From: Hsuehochloa calcarea
Lineage: Eukaryota > Streptophyta > Magnoliopsida > Poales > Poaceae
Direction: 5' to 3'
Length of the DNA: 64,000 nt
NCBI GenBank assembly: GCA_036346395.1
Contig: CM070602.1
Location: 19,787,098 to 19,851,097 of the forward strand
Made by a program: the position numbers and the translations under genes
Shown: one piece after another, positions 33,153 to 45,269 of the stretch
How positions within the stretch are numbered: the first letter of the stretch is position 1
Layout: each line of letters opens with the position of its first letter
Notes under the pieces: model-generated
The model's database searches: none
Told to the model about the DNA's origin: nothing
The model's input: only the letters and a program-made list of their open reading frames with translations

Positions 33153-36008
33153 TATCGCGCAAGCAAATATAGTTTTTTTAAAATACCTTTAATTGCTTCA
33201 CGTGACGTGTGCGAGCTATCATGTCTTTTGCTTGTTGAATTAGCGCAGCATGTCTTGAGCGATCTATAGCTAATTGACCGTGAGGCGGCAGTTTGAGTCC
33301 CACCAAATATACATGTAAGGTGGTTTTACTTGTGTTCTGAATTTAATGTCATGACACTTTATTTGCAGAGCCTAGCTCTAGACTATTGTGTTCACTAACT
33401 GTGCGCTCACCCTTTGCAAAAGGAAAGCTTACTTTGGCTTCTCCTGTAATCTTTTTAATCTTATAACTAACATGCTAGTGATCTAAGTGGCACAATTAAA
33501 CAAGTCAGTGTGGCTTACTAAACTAAAATACCAAATATAAAAAGATGCAAAGTGCAGAGGAATTAATAGGATTTTGAATGCATTACTTACGTAGATAGTG
33601 TTTTGCTAGCATTTCTTAGGACGCAACATGTGGCATGCCAATAACAAGGTTATCTATGATGACTTGTATATTTCCCTTTCACATGTCCATACAGTCCTAC
33701 AAAAACGTCCGTGTCCGCCCCCCGTGAGTCGCTGGGCGGCCTGCAGGCCAATCGACGGTCGTCACCTTCGATCGACCGTGTTACCTGTCCACTTTACACA
33801 CGGTTCATAGAGATGACACGGAAATCTTATCCGTTTTATTCAACTCCATCCAATCCAATGGGGCTCCAAATCTCTTTGATTTTGTGGCTGCTGAACCACG
33901 TCGACGTCAAGCAATAAACTCAACTAAAATTGAAGGAAAAAATGAATGCGGAATACGAGGTATATGTGTTTGTAGCGACATGCATGAAACATACGGGTGT
34001 ATATACATAGACTGTACATGGGGCGTGTACTATGTATATACACATCATGTAGATGATGTATGTGTGTGGTAAAATAAATGACATGGACACCTTATCTCAT
34101 CTGCTTTGCAACGACACGCAGGGGCTTCAAGTTTGTTTCTGTGGCTGCGTGGCTTACCCATCTTAGCTACTTGTTGGCATCAAGGAACAATCAACGAGAT
34201 TGATCGACAAGAGAAGAATTGCTGGAACTCTCATCAGCAAGTGAAGGTGATAGGAAAGAAAAGATTCCGGGGAAAGTAAACGACGATTGATCCATGTAAT
34301 GGAGCCTGCGGGCCAGTTTGCCGGCTAGCTTGTTGGTCTAGTCCATCCTAATTTAGCCATCCTGGTCGATCGCCTTTATCTGCTAGGCAAGAAGGAAATA
34401 TCCATGCGTAATCCGTCTAGCTTACCCAATAACTGCTGCAGTTATCAGGTAACAGTTGTGGGTCCTGGTTAATCATGCCGCCAAGTATGACATTCCGTTA
34501 TGTATCCTCCTCGATCCAGTGGCTAGCTTTTCCACTTGTAAACCTTTTGTGCCTCTACTTTCTGGATCCGATCCTCTAACAGTATTTTGCAAGTGCGTAA
34601 AAAAAAGTACTTGACAGTGGACTGTAGTAACAGAGGAAGAACACACAGGAATTAAAGAAAATGCCACGAGACTCGGTAAAAACTAACAAAAGCAAAAGGA
34701 CATATGGAAAAACTGCAGAATCGTGCAGAATCACACTCCAAGAAGATAACCACTTCACGGAGCCGCCAAAGCACGAAGAGAATTCCAGCAAGCCAAACAC
34801 TACCAATCAACACCCTGTAGCGATCTAGCTACTGACAGGACTAGTTGTGTCCTTGCGTCCACATGAAGCAAGGATGAAGATAGAAGGACCTTTCAAGTAT
34901 AGTACTAGGCTATACAGCCATACAGGCCATAACAACTTTCACATTCATCTTTTCCCCCTTAAGAACAAGAAGAGCTTACTGATACAACTCGATTTCATTG
35001 GTCTTGAAAGAGAGAATATGTACGAAATCAAATTTGAGAAAATTTACAAAAAACCAAAACAATGACCCTTTCCGTAAGTCGGATAAGCCAGGATATATGC
35101 TACACAGGTTAATGTCGATCATCATCGGTCGGACACAATTTCCACGTAAGTTCCACATATGTAAGCTATGTATTGTTGAAGCAGGAAATCAATTGAATTA
35201 GCAAGTGATGGATGACAGGTTTCTAAACTTTTTTTTTGAAAAAAAAGGAAAGGAAATGATGCATCGATGATGGATTTTATTTATGAACATCCCCACTGCG
35301 ACAGAGACTTCATACGGATGGAACCAACACCTAAGCAAGATCATCAGCCGGCCGTGCACGATGAAACACATCCAGCGGTATACGAGGCACCGCACTATGC
35401 TGCAACGCTGACAGGACAAGTTGTTCTCTTGCATCCACATAAGCAGAAAATAAGGATAAAGTGCACTTTCAGAGTGGCCCTCTCCATCCGACTAGGCTGC
35501 AGGTTCCCAACCATTCAGAGCCCCAGGATAGGACAAGGGACGACTTGGTATCCACATAAGCAATAAGGACAAGATTACAAACTCAGGAGGCTTAATTGGT
35601 TCGGAGCACCAAGTTGTGCATACATACATACATATATACATACATACATTACGTCGTGGTATTTTCAGAGTCTATATCGTGCACGCCGTGTACTTTAAGT
35701 TAGCGGCAGGGCTATGATATGCATGCGTTCTGATCAAATGCAATTGTCCCTTTCCAAAATCGATGGCCATGATGTAGCCAAAAGAGAGATTTCAAATCTA
35801 GTATACATCAATTGATCGCACTCCCATCATCATGTCAAAAACATGAGCGTCTGTTGTGCAATAGGTCTCATCTATCCGATAAGATTATTCTCTCATAATT
35901 GTTGTTTCATGTTCGAACCAAATTTTGGTTAGGTAAAATTTGTAATTATAACCATTTGAATAAATTTGGCGGCGAATTACCCATCTCTAGTAAAACTCAG
36001 AATTATAG
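33153..36008. other. Intergenic, no supported gene
   Basis: Includes a diverged direct repeat (CTGACAGGACTAGTTGTGTC at about 34833 and CTGACAGGACAAGTTGTTCT at about 35408, each followed by TTGCRTCCACATRAGCA) and a (CATA)n microsatellite at 35619-35649. No coding region was recognised. Confidence 0.4.
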
Positions 36009-36096
36009 GCCTCTTTTGGAACACGGAATTTTCTTTTCCTGTTTCCTTAGGAATTGAACAGTTTCCTGTGAAATTCTTATGTTTCCAAATATGCCC
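36009..36096. mobile_element. 88-bp Tourist-like MITE
   Basis: Nearly a perfect hairpin: the left arm GCCTCTTTTGGAACACGGAA pairs with a right arm that reads inward GGGCATATTTGGAAACATAA. A 3-bp TAG direct repeat flanks it (36006-36008, 36097-36099), as in PIF/Harbinger insertions. Confidence 0.55.
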
Positions 36097-37700
36097 TAGT
36101 GCATGCATGATTTTCTTTTACAACTTTTCAAATTGTGTAATGAATTAAAGACATGGTTGCATAAAAGATTATATATATATATATATGTAAACTTGGCTAG
36201 ACCGAATTGGTGTCACTATGACTACAATTTAATCAATATATAACTATAAACCCTTTCCACATATATGACCAGTCCAACATATGTGTCAAAAGGACGACTG
36301 CTAAGCCACAAATAGAGAAGCTTCTCACTATCTTTGTATGGGGGGGCCTTTGTTAATTCTACCAATTGGTTTGTCCTAATTAATCTTAGACATGACCAGC
36401 GTTCTTAACGACGTTGATCAAATAACCCATCCATTGAAAATGTCCTAATCGTATCGTATATCCGTATTATACTGTATTCTGCAAGAGTAGATCGGCTAGT
36501 TGGTGCGAACATGTACATTTGGTGCGCCTAATATTATATCTGCATTAGTAGTTATACTAGAAAGCAGTTGTATAACGGGACTCCGCTGATAGCCAACATG
36601 TTTCCTCCCTAACCACAGATCAGCTAGCTTTTCGATCTAAACAAATCAACGGCAGGATCTGGATGTTCCAACTTCCAACAGATTAATTGGATGGGAGCTA
36701 GCTAGCTTAATCAGTATGCTGTTGAGGTTACAACAACACAAGGGAAAACTATGGGACACCAAAAGCTCACGTGGTGCACTTAGAGAAGTTGTATTGTGTT
36801 CCCTCTCTATATATGACTATTCCTAATAAAGTTCCCTTTTTTTCTCTTTTGAAAGAAACTAGAGATTTTTAAGGCTGATAAATACAATATTGATCTCCTA
36901 TATATGAAATAATACGTCGCCAACTTGGAACTACGTACTCTTCTAAACAAAGGTGTATGGGCATATCGGAGTCCAAGGAATACCTACTGTATATCTAATT
37001 AAAGTGGTTCAAGTAATTCTTTGGTTCATGTGAGATTATTAATTAGGTACACCGAAAACACCTATTTTTCTTATTATTAAATTATGAGTTTCTCGCATCG
37101 GATTCATAAAATGTTTAAGCTAGTGGCATGTAAATTAAAGACAATAGATCCCTGTAGGAAAATAGAAAAAGGTAAAAGTCGCAAAGGGTGGCTGATTTCT
37201 ACCCTTTTGGACCGACTGTGATTGTACGTCAAAATATTTCCCTTTCTATATGTGACTATGAGGTCTAAAAAAAAACTAACAAAATAGTAGTATCAATTCT
37301 TCCTAGGTAAGCCACGTCGGCTTTTGTAGAACATAAATTTGTCGTAAAAAAACCGACACACCAAATGTTCTTGAGTAAGACATGCATATTCATCGATATA
37401 TTGGCGGTACTAACACGGCGCGCCGCATCCTCAGCTCGTTGACCTATAAACTTCTCTTTCATCAAACATCACGCATGGAGTCTAAATTTAAACCTTTTTC
37501 AAAAGATGTTTGGTATGAATTATTCCCTGCCTCTCTTACATGCAACAACCCAGTGCACCGGATAACTTCTGGCCACCAGACACTGAGACGAATGACGCAT
37601 GCAACGGCTGCCCTAGCTAGCCAATTTGCAATAGGCTAAATTAATGTTGCTGGAGACGTTGGGCCAATCAAGTGGATTGGACCAAACTCTGTCTCCTCAA
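36097..37700. other. Intergenic DNA upstream of the glucanase gene
   Basis: No gene. Contains an (AT)n run at 36169-36186. The distal promoter of the downstream gene lies in the right part. Confidence 0.4.
37439..37444 (+). promoter_or_regulatory. W-box-like motif
   Basis: TTGACC, the WRKY-binding W-box core, 266 bp upstream of the TATA box of a PR-2-type glucanase; W-boxes are common in such defence promoters. A single short motif is weak evidence alone. Confidence 0.3.
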
Positions 37701-37704
37701 CATC

Positions 37705-37711
37705 TATATAA
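37705..37711 (+). promoter_or_regulatory. TATA box of the beta-1,3-glucanase gene
   Basis: TATATAA at 37705-37711, about 104 bp upstream of the ATG at 37815. This leaves an expected leader of roughly 75 bp. Confidence 0.75.
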
Positions 37712-37814
37712 GGGGGGGTGCAGCCAGTGGTTGTTTCAGCAGAGAAACAAAGGAGAGGAGTTTTAGAGAGACGTGCTAGCATACCCTTGAAGATTCGAGA
37801 GAGTTTGAGAGAGA

Positions 37815-40800
37815 ATGGCAAACCAAGGTGTAGCCTCCATGTTCGCTCTGGCATTGCTCCTCGGAGTCTTTGCCTCCATCCCTAAAAGTGATTCCCTTTT
37901 CCTCTCTCTCTCTCTCTCTACTGTTTTTTGTTTCAAAATAATTTGGTAGGCTTTATTTTTGTTTATGCAAGTCATGCAGGGAGTTTCTGTAGAGGAACCA
38001 GATAAGTTTTTTTTAGGTCAGAGGAAGAAGATAATAAATTAACGCAGATTTCATTAAGAGATCTTGATGAATTAGTTAGCCATGGTGTAAGAGCTAGATA
38101 ATACACATAGAGCTAGAAGAGAAGAAGTACGACTAGTCACATACATCGAGATCTCTCTCATCAACAACGTCATGCAAAGATAACAACTCGTTAGTCGTTA
38201 ATACTACCCTCTTTTTGTGCATGTCGTTTTCTTTCTGCGTTTACGCCTGCCATCAGTCGCAAGGCAAAGCCATCCGGCCGTCTCATTCTCTATCGTTCAT
38301 GCATCAATGGAACAGTAAAATTTGCATCAATCGCTTTATTTTCTTATAAAAAAATAAAGAAACCTATTTTTTTCCCTGCTGAGCCACCTTTTTTTTCATT
38401 TGCCTACCATATCGTTTACAAGGGCCAAGGGGTAGTGTTATTTCTATATGTACTGCACCAAAATAAAAGTGCACATATCTATAATGTTTTATCGTCTTAC
38501 TTGCATTTTTCTTCTTCTACGGAAACACTGTAAGGATTGGTTTCTGCAAGGGAATTAACCATACTGGAAGGGATATTTCTAGCTAGTTTCAACTCTAAAC
38601 TATAAAGTTGATGGAGAAATATCCAAGTTAATGTGACAAATTAAGCCTTTTTCGTACATAAACCAGCAAGCTTGCCCATGAAGTCTCTGCACGTTTGGTG
38701 AGCATGCATGTCATTCTAGTTGCTTCCTAACCACGATCTTTTGGAAAAAATCAGAAAGTTTAGCTAAAGAGTTAGCTAGTCTCTCTTTCTTTCTATCTTT
38801 CTCCTCCCTTTTTGCCATTGTTGACACGAGTCCTACCACTTCTCATTTGTTACCTAATTAATTCGGTGCAACTACCGCTTAACCACCCGTCGCTCGCCAT
38901 CTTTTTTCTTTTTCTTCTTCTCTTCTTCCCTTCGGTTCGCGGTCGCATCTTGACATTTTTCAGCGACGCATGATATACCGTACCGGCTAGCTAGTCCAAT
39001 GGTCCTGGATATCCTCTCGTTGGAGCCAGTACTACTGTCCCATTCTTTAAGCTTGACGAATGTGTTGTACTGGTTATTAACTGACTCACTAGCTGGTAGA
39101 TTAATGCACGCTCGTAGGACACCAGGAGCATACTGGCTATAGCTAGCCTTGTTCTCTTTATGTTGCCTTCATAGTACAACACATCTAGGGCACTGTGAGA
39201 GTACATCGATCATTAGCCACAAATCAACACATGCAGGTGTTCTTTCTGTTGGTATATATAATTGTGTTCTGCCTGAAATATATACTACTCCCCCGTTCAG
39301 AAATATATGACTAATATACGACGTTTTATAAAATATACAGTTAAATTTCCTTAACTTTGATCACTAATAAAAAACTATTTGTATTGGTCGTGTGAAAATA
39401 GTATCATTAGATTAGTTATAAAATAATTTTATATTATTTTATAAACATATTTATATAAAGTTTAATAGTGATCAACATTGCATGTCAGAAACTGTATCGA
39501 TGTCCAAAACGTCAGATATTCTTGAACAGAGGGAGCCCTAGCTTACAAAGAATGGGTTAGTTGGTAGTAGTTAGTACAGTACTTCATTAGATATATATGT
39601 ACTGAAAAAAAAACTAGCTTAAAGGTATAGCTATCATACATATGCAAAAGAGAGGAGGATCAATATTGTAATTGCAGACCAGTAGTATTAACTTGCGTGT
39701 ACTATGTATAATACTTGTAACACACGTGAGCTAGATAGGCCGTTAGCCCCATGGCACGGCTAACCGCAGGGGCTAGAGCATGCACGCTTTGGCGATCCAC
39801 ATCGATTATACGTGGACCATCCAACGGTCGTGCTGCGGACGTTGGACCAGAACCTTTATCCCCATGTGTGATGCATCTCTCTCCTCTCGTCTTCTAGCCA
39901 TATGTCATGTGTGGTCCTCTCTGTCTCTCTCTCCCCCAGTATATTCCTTGTCCATTTCCGAAATTGACTAGTGGCGTTCAAGTACAAATTACATGCTGTA
40001 GATTGATCATGTAAAATTTTCTTACATACTGCACTCTCAAGTCACACTACTTTACCCCCGACATGCTATATACAGACAAGGAGACTATATAGTTTTGAAA
40101 AATTTATCGGACCCCGCCGATAGAACTGATAACCGTCGGTTATCGGATATTTTCGTAAAATTTTAGACAAAATTTTTGAATTAAAATTTGAATTTTTCGT
40201 ATGTAAACACGAATTTGTCTAAATTTTAAATTGAAATTTGGATTTAAATGAAAATTAGATAAATCTAATTTTTTGTCCGATATGAAATTTTATCATACCT
40301 CACCGATAATACCAGTAATTGATAAAATTTCGCCTATAAAATATTCTATGTATACAGCTGCAATAAGTAGAGTAGAGGTAGATCAGTAGATGGTTAACCA
40401 AGCAGCTCAGTGGCCAGCTAGCAAAAACATTCACTCCAAGCTAGTCAGTCAAAAGTTTATTATTCATTTCTTTAAGGTTGTCCTCTCTGTCCTTGGTCAC
40501 GATCTAATTCACTCCAAGCTAGTCAAAGTTTATTATTCATTTCTTTAAGGTTGTCCACTTTGTCCTTGGTCACGAGGGATGCCACTCTCTTAGTTTCTTT
40601 CTTGCACGCAGTGACAACTCAGTCAAGGCAAGGCACGAGACTAGCAATATATTCCGCGGCAGTGTGCGTGCATCTGACATCAACTCGATCCTTGACTGTA
40701 AAAACGCTAACTCGTTAGGTGTTACATCAATCAACCAGTACTAGCTAGCTAGAGTGCGGAGAGTGATAAAAATATGCCAAGTTTGGAGCTGCACGCATGC

Positions 40801-41991
40801 ATCCATGTCGAAAGGATGCATACTGTGTACATGCACCGCTGCCCTTCTTGATTTGTACGTGTACGCATCTTTCCATTTATTTTCTTCATCAGTAGAGAAG
40901 ATTTAATTAGCTTCCAAGGCAATACTAGAACAGTACATTAATTAATTTACTGATTTACTTATTAGTTTGGACGGTTAATACCTCTACTGTGATTAATTAA
41001 GTGTGAGTACTACTGAAACAAGGCTAACGAAATCTACGTACGTACTTACGTGCGTGCAGGCGTCGAGTCCATCGGGGTGTGCTACGGCATGAGCGCGAAC
41101 AACCTGCCGCCGGCGAGCACCGTCATCGGCATGTACAAGTCCAACGGCATCAACTCGATGCGGCTGTACGCGCCGGACCAGGCGGCGCTGCAGGCCGTCG
41201 GCGGCACGGGCATCCAAGTCGTCGTCGGGGCGCCCAACGACGTGCTGTCCAACCTCGCCGCCAGCCCGGCCGCGGCCGCCTCCTGGGTCCGCAACAACAT
41301 CCAGGCCTACCCCTCCGTCTCCTTCCGGTACGTCTGCGTCGGCAACGAGGTCGCCGGCGGCGCCACGCAGAACCTCGTCCCGGCCATGGAGAATGTCTAC
41401 GGCGCGCTCGCCTCCGCCGGCCTGGGCCACATCAAGGTGACCACGTCGGTGTCGCAGGCCATCCTCGGCGTGTACAGCCCGCCCTCCGCAGCCGAGTTCA
41501 CCGGCGAGGCGCAGGGGTACATGGGCCCCGTGGCGCAGTTCCTGGCGCGCACCGGCGCGCCGCTCCTGGCCAACATCTACCCCTACTTCCCCTACACCTA
41601 CAACCCGGGCGCCATGGACATCAGCTACGCGCTCTTCACCGCCTCCGGCACCGTCGTGCAGGACGGCGCCTACGGGTACCAGAACCTGTTCGACACGACG
41701 GTGGACGCCTTCTACACGGCCATGGCCAAGCACGGCGGGTCGAGCGTTACGCTCGTCGTGTCGGAGAGCGGGTGGCCGTCCGGTGGAGGCACGGCGGCGT
41801 CGCCGGCCAACGCGAGGATCTACAACCAGAACCTCATCAACCACGTCGGCCGCGGCACGCCGCGCCACCCGGGCACCATCGAGACGTACCTCTTCTCCAT
41901 GTTCAACGAGAACCAGAAGGACTCCGGCGTCGAGCAGAACTGGGGCCTCTTCTACCCCAACATGCAGCAAGTCTACCCCATCAGCTTCTGA
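37815..41991 (+). CDS. Glucan endo-1,3-beta-glucosidase, GH17 (PR-2 type)
   Basis: Two exons, 37815-37887 and 41060-41991, with a 3172-bp GT-AG intron in phase 1, give 334 residues. Exon 1 encodes the signal peptide (MANQGVASMFALALLLGVFA), and the split codon restores Ser25 before VESIGVCYG; the mature protein probably starts near Ile29. Family marks: VCVGNE with the acid/base Glu121, and the GH17 signature LVVSESGWPSGGG with nucleophile Glu260, plus the conserved FNENQK and GLFYPN motifs. In mature numbering these are Glu93 and Glu232, close to barley GII. The frame ends VYPISF without a vacuolar C-terminal extension, so secretion to the apoplast is expected. It hydrolyses internal beta-1,3-glucan bonds in callose and fungal walls. 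Exon 2 is strongly GC3-biased, as in many grass genes. No defect seen. Confidence 0.95.
39288..39535. mobile_element. Stowaway MITE in the glucanase intron
   Basis: 248 bp. The left end CTCCCCCGTTCAGAAATATA and the right end, read inward, CTCCCTCTGTTCAAGAATAT are the canonical CTCCCTCCGTTC-type Stowaway termini. TA precedes the left end at 39286-39287; the right copy is displaced by CCC. Confidence 0.85.
40094..40330. repeat. Possible hAT-type MITE in the glucanase intron
   Basis: AT-rich segment with imperfect inverted ends (GAAAAATTTATCGGACCCCG on the left; GAAATTTTATCAATTACTGG inward from the right) and several TTATCGG motifs. No target duplication was identified. Confidence 0.3.
40430..40575 (+). 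repeat. 78-bp tandem duplication in the glucanase intron
   Basis: TTCACTCCAAGCTAGTCA begins at 40430 and 40508; the two copies agree over almost the whole unit through CTTGGTCACGA. Confidence 0.9.
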
Positions 41992-43111
41992 AGCTAGCCA
42001 GCCGCCGTGTGTCCGTACGTACGTATACATAGGTGCAGTGCAGGTAGTGTACACGTACCTGTATATTATGTATTTGTACAGGGGCTTGTGCTTGCGACCG
42101 CTGAGAGTATCAAATACTGCTCAGATGCGTACGCTATAGTAATTGATACATATATACGATATCAATATGATTACGGTCGAAGGGAAACTATAGTGATTGC
42201 TCCCTTCCTAGTATATAGAGGTTGATTCATACGCATATACATATGTACGTACGTATATAGGAGGTATATTGTACGTACACCAATTGTAACATATGTACAT
42301 TATTGTACACCGTACGTTTGAGATATTTTTCACGTACCACTTCAGAAAAATTTCACTGTTCCATTCATTGTTACTGAACGTTGCATGCATGCGTACATGT
42401 GCTGGTAATTAGACATGCATGCGCGCTCGGTGTCGACGTGGAGCGAGCCTGACCAGACACGTGCCCAGAACGGTGGCCCAGATCCATGTGACCCGGTCGA
42501 GCAGGGATTCAAAAATCGCTGAAAATCGGTTCGATTATCGGTTTATCGGTGGGTTCTGGTAGAAGTTCAAATCGGTGCTGAAATTTCTGGTTTGATTGAA
42601 TTTTGATCGAATTTGATTGAATTTTACTCAAATTTGATTTTTTTAAAAAAATCAATTTTTAATTTTTGTTTTTTTAGAAAAACTTTGACCAAAATTTTCC
42701 GATTATTAGCCTTACCGACCACCCGGGTATTTTTTTTTAAACCAGTATTGAAATCACTAGGCTCGCGTCGCATGCGCCCAAGCTGTACGGACTTGATGTG
42801 ACGCACGTTCCATTAGTGGGCGCAGACGATCCCGTCGACAATGTTTTTTTAATACTAGTACATGTTTTAATCTTCGCGAATTTACGTATTTTAGTTTATT
42901 TTGTTCATTAAATTCGGCTGGGGCCTTATCTCTGTATGATGCATTCGGCGTCATCCATCAGTTCGTGGATATGTATATCTCGTCCAGCCTGCCGGATCTC
43001 CTGCGCACAGAACTCCGCGGTCATTTTTGAGCAGCTTATTCGTGACTCTGAAGTCTGTGGACAAGTGTGTGTGCTACTACCATCATTTTAGCTACCACTA
43101 ACAATTATCAT
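41992..43111. other. Glucanase 3' region and repeat-like intergenic DNA
   Basis: The first ~200 bp form the likely 3' UTR. A segment at about 42500-42760 (ATCGGTTCGATTATCGGTTT near 42530, TTACCGACC near 42712) resembles a small hAT-type element like those near 40.1 and 29.4 kb, but inverted ends are weak. No gene. Confidence 0.4.
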
Positions 43112-43156
43112 ACCGGTTTTCAATTTGTTTCAAGGGAGTTTTAATTAATTATTTAG

Positions 43157-43560
43157 TTTTTGTTAGGAAAACAGGAGGGGAGGCCCTTACTGTGCTATAT
43201 ATATAAATATAAATCAAAATAGAAGTATTTACAAGACGAAGAGGGAAGAATATACAAAAACAACTTAGATCCAACCAACTAAAACTACTCAGCCAAGAAA
43301 CATAAGCATCTTTCAGGACACTGAACTCCCTTTTCCAACCCACTAATGTGAGAACTCCATTGTCGAAAATGGTGTTATTCCTGTGATTCCAGATTGTCCA
43401 ACAAGTAAGCATGACAACTTCTTTTCGCATCTTGAATCACATTCACCACATCCATAGAGAGGTCCCAATGCAAATGCACAAAACGCCAGGACCATTGACT
43501 GAAGGTGCAGGAGAAGAACATATGTTTAAGCGTTTCTTCCGTCCGGGAAGAACACAATCA
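43157..43560 (-). pseudogene. LINE 3' fragment (zf-RVT region of ORF2)
   Basis: Minus-strand text CSSRTEETLKHMFFSCTFSQ (43557 onward), then after a shift near 43430 LTCWTIWNHRNNTIFDNGVL, matches the zinc-binding C-terminal region of plant L1 ORF2 proteins. It ends close to the frame stop and a short A-rich tail on the minus strand. It is truncated at its 5' end, as usual for LINE insertions. Imperfect direct repeats (TTTCAAGGGAGTTTT within ~35 bp) lie on both sides at about 43130 and 43636. Confidence 0.7.
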
Positions 43561-44311
43561 TAGCTGTCCATATGAATTTTTTTTTCCTTAGTAACAGATT
43601 TGCAATGTTTAATCTATCTGGTTCTTAATTTATTTCAAGGGAGTTTTCATCAATTAATTGTATGGGGGCTAGCTAAGCTAATATAAGCTAATGATTTGAT
43701 AGGCGTGGCTACTAGAGCCGGTGGCGCCTGATGTTCTAGGCTCACCTAAAAGTACTACTACCACTTATTAAAGTGGATGCCGCGGCACATAACATGAATC
43801 GGTTGTGACGAGAAATGTTGGTGCCTGCCTGCTGTCTCTGTTCTTCATCTGCAATCTCGATCAGAGCTCTTGCTTTACACTTTCTCCCTAGTATATCATT
43901 GCAGTCTCACCGATCCTGAAAATGACAAATGCTTACTGAATGGTTGTTAGAAAAACAAACGCTTACTAAATATGTAGCCCTATATATTCAGACCTAAATA
44001 TGAATATTTTCAAGAAGCGAGCTCATGGGTCCAATCTGTAAATCAGCACTTCTTTTCAAATTAAAACAGAGGAGTCCTTGATTACTGAACATTTTAATAT
44101 ACCTGAATTCATTTTAGACTGGCTGTCCCATGCATGTATTAGAGGACTGGTATTTTTCTTCTTCTTATTACAGGAAATGGCTAGGTTTTGCACACCGTCA
44201 GCTTCAAGAATTTAAAGACTCCTTTTGAAATAGACGTGCCCTGCTTCCGAACGCTACCATGATTATATTTGGCATCCTTTTTCGACAGAAAATAATCAGG
44301 AGAAGGTTTAG
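43561..44311. other. Intergenic, no supported gene
   Basis: Holds the second copy of the LINE-flanking repeat at about 43619-43656; otherwise AT-rich with nothing nameable, up to the copia LTR. Confidence 0.4.
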
Positions 44312-44586
44312 TGTTAAAAAATAGACAAAAGAGATACGAATTTTACATGAAAAATTATTGTGGGAAAAAAACTACGGACGTCAACCGGCGATGATCACTA
44401 TATGATGAGTGTTTACAAAACGCAGGGGAATTACAATGAACCGTCAACTTTCCCATGCGGCTTACAAGATGTATATAAAGGGGGTAAAAAGACTTAGTCC
44501 AAGTAATAAACTAATCCGCTAATATGGCATGTTTGGATTCGTTCATATTAGAAATTCAAATCATATACGGATAACAAATATCAACA
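44312..44586 (-). repeat. Copia 3' LTR, about 275 bp
   Basis: Begins TGTTGATATTTG directly after the polypurine tract and is taken to end at ...TTTTTTAACA (TGTTAAAAAA on the plus strand at 44312). The outer end is an inference from the TG...CA rule. Confidence 0.6.
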
Positions 44587-44694
44587 ATCTCCACCTTGAG
44601 ACGAATTTCCTCTTGTAGCATAATAAAGAATCATCAATCACCAAATAACTCCACAATAACATAAAAATCACCGTGCGCCAACTAGTCTCTAGGA

Positions 44695-45264
44695 CTAAAC
44701 TATAACACCAACCAAGCTTGAGCAAAGCTCAAACTTAGTAACAGGAACTGACTTTATCATCCTATCAGCTGAATTATCATGAGTACTTATCTTGCATACC
44801 TTAGCATCACCTTGAGCAATAACCAGTGGCGGATCCAGAACGAAAATAACGGGGGGTCCCTGAGGCAAGATGTGTCACGTTCGGCTGGGCTGTGGCTTGG
44901 GGTGTCCTCTCATGTTGGGTTTAGGGTGTCCATACTATATATACATGGTTATATCCAAAGAAAAATAATTTTTGGACCCGGTGTCCTGTGCACCCTGCTA
45001 GAATATTGTAGATCCGCCCCTTGCAATAACACCTCGAATAAAGTGATATCTCACATCAATGTGGTTTATTCTCTCATGGAACATCTGATCCTTTGTAAGG
45101 CATATAGCACTCTGACTATCACAAAATATAGCAGTGCAAGAATTATCTCCACAAAGCTCAGTGTACAAACCTCTCAACCAAATAGCTTCTTTACAGGCTT
45201 CAAAAATAGTCATATATTCTGCTTCAGTAGTGGATAACACAACAGTAGGTTGCAAACTTGTCTT
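44695..45264 (-). pseudogene. Copia RNase H domain, C-terminal part
   Basis: Minus-strand sequence LQPTVVLSTTEAEYMTIFEA, then KEAIWLRGLYTELCG, ICLTKDQMFHERINHIDVRY and, beyond the MITE, SSLVGVIV before the TAG. This is the conserved copia RNase H, including the STTEAEYM motif with catalytic Glu. It is split by the 199-bp MITE and by the gypsy insertion at its N-terminal side (after VVSW). Confidence 0.85.
44824..45022. mobile_element. 199-bp hAT MITE inside copia
   Basis: Perfect 8-bp target duplication GCAATAAC (44816-44823 and 45023-45030). Ends CAGTGGCGGATCCAG and, inward from the right, AAGGGGCGGATCTAC. No coding capacity. Confidence 0.9.
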
Positions 45265-45269
45265 CCAAC

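Noticed and set aside
40993..42054. 353-codon minus-strand and 317-codon plus-strand alternative frames
   Set aside because: Shadows of the GC3-rich glucanase exon 2, which has the full GH17 motifs in its own frame.
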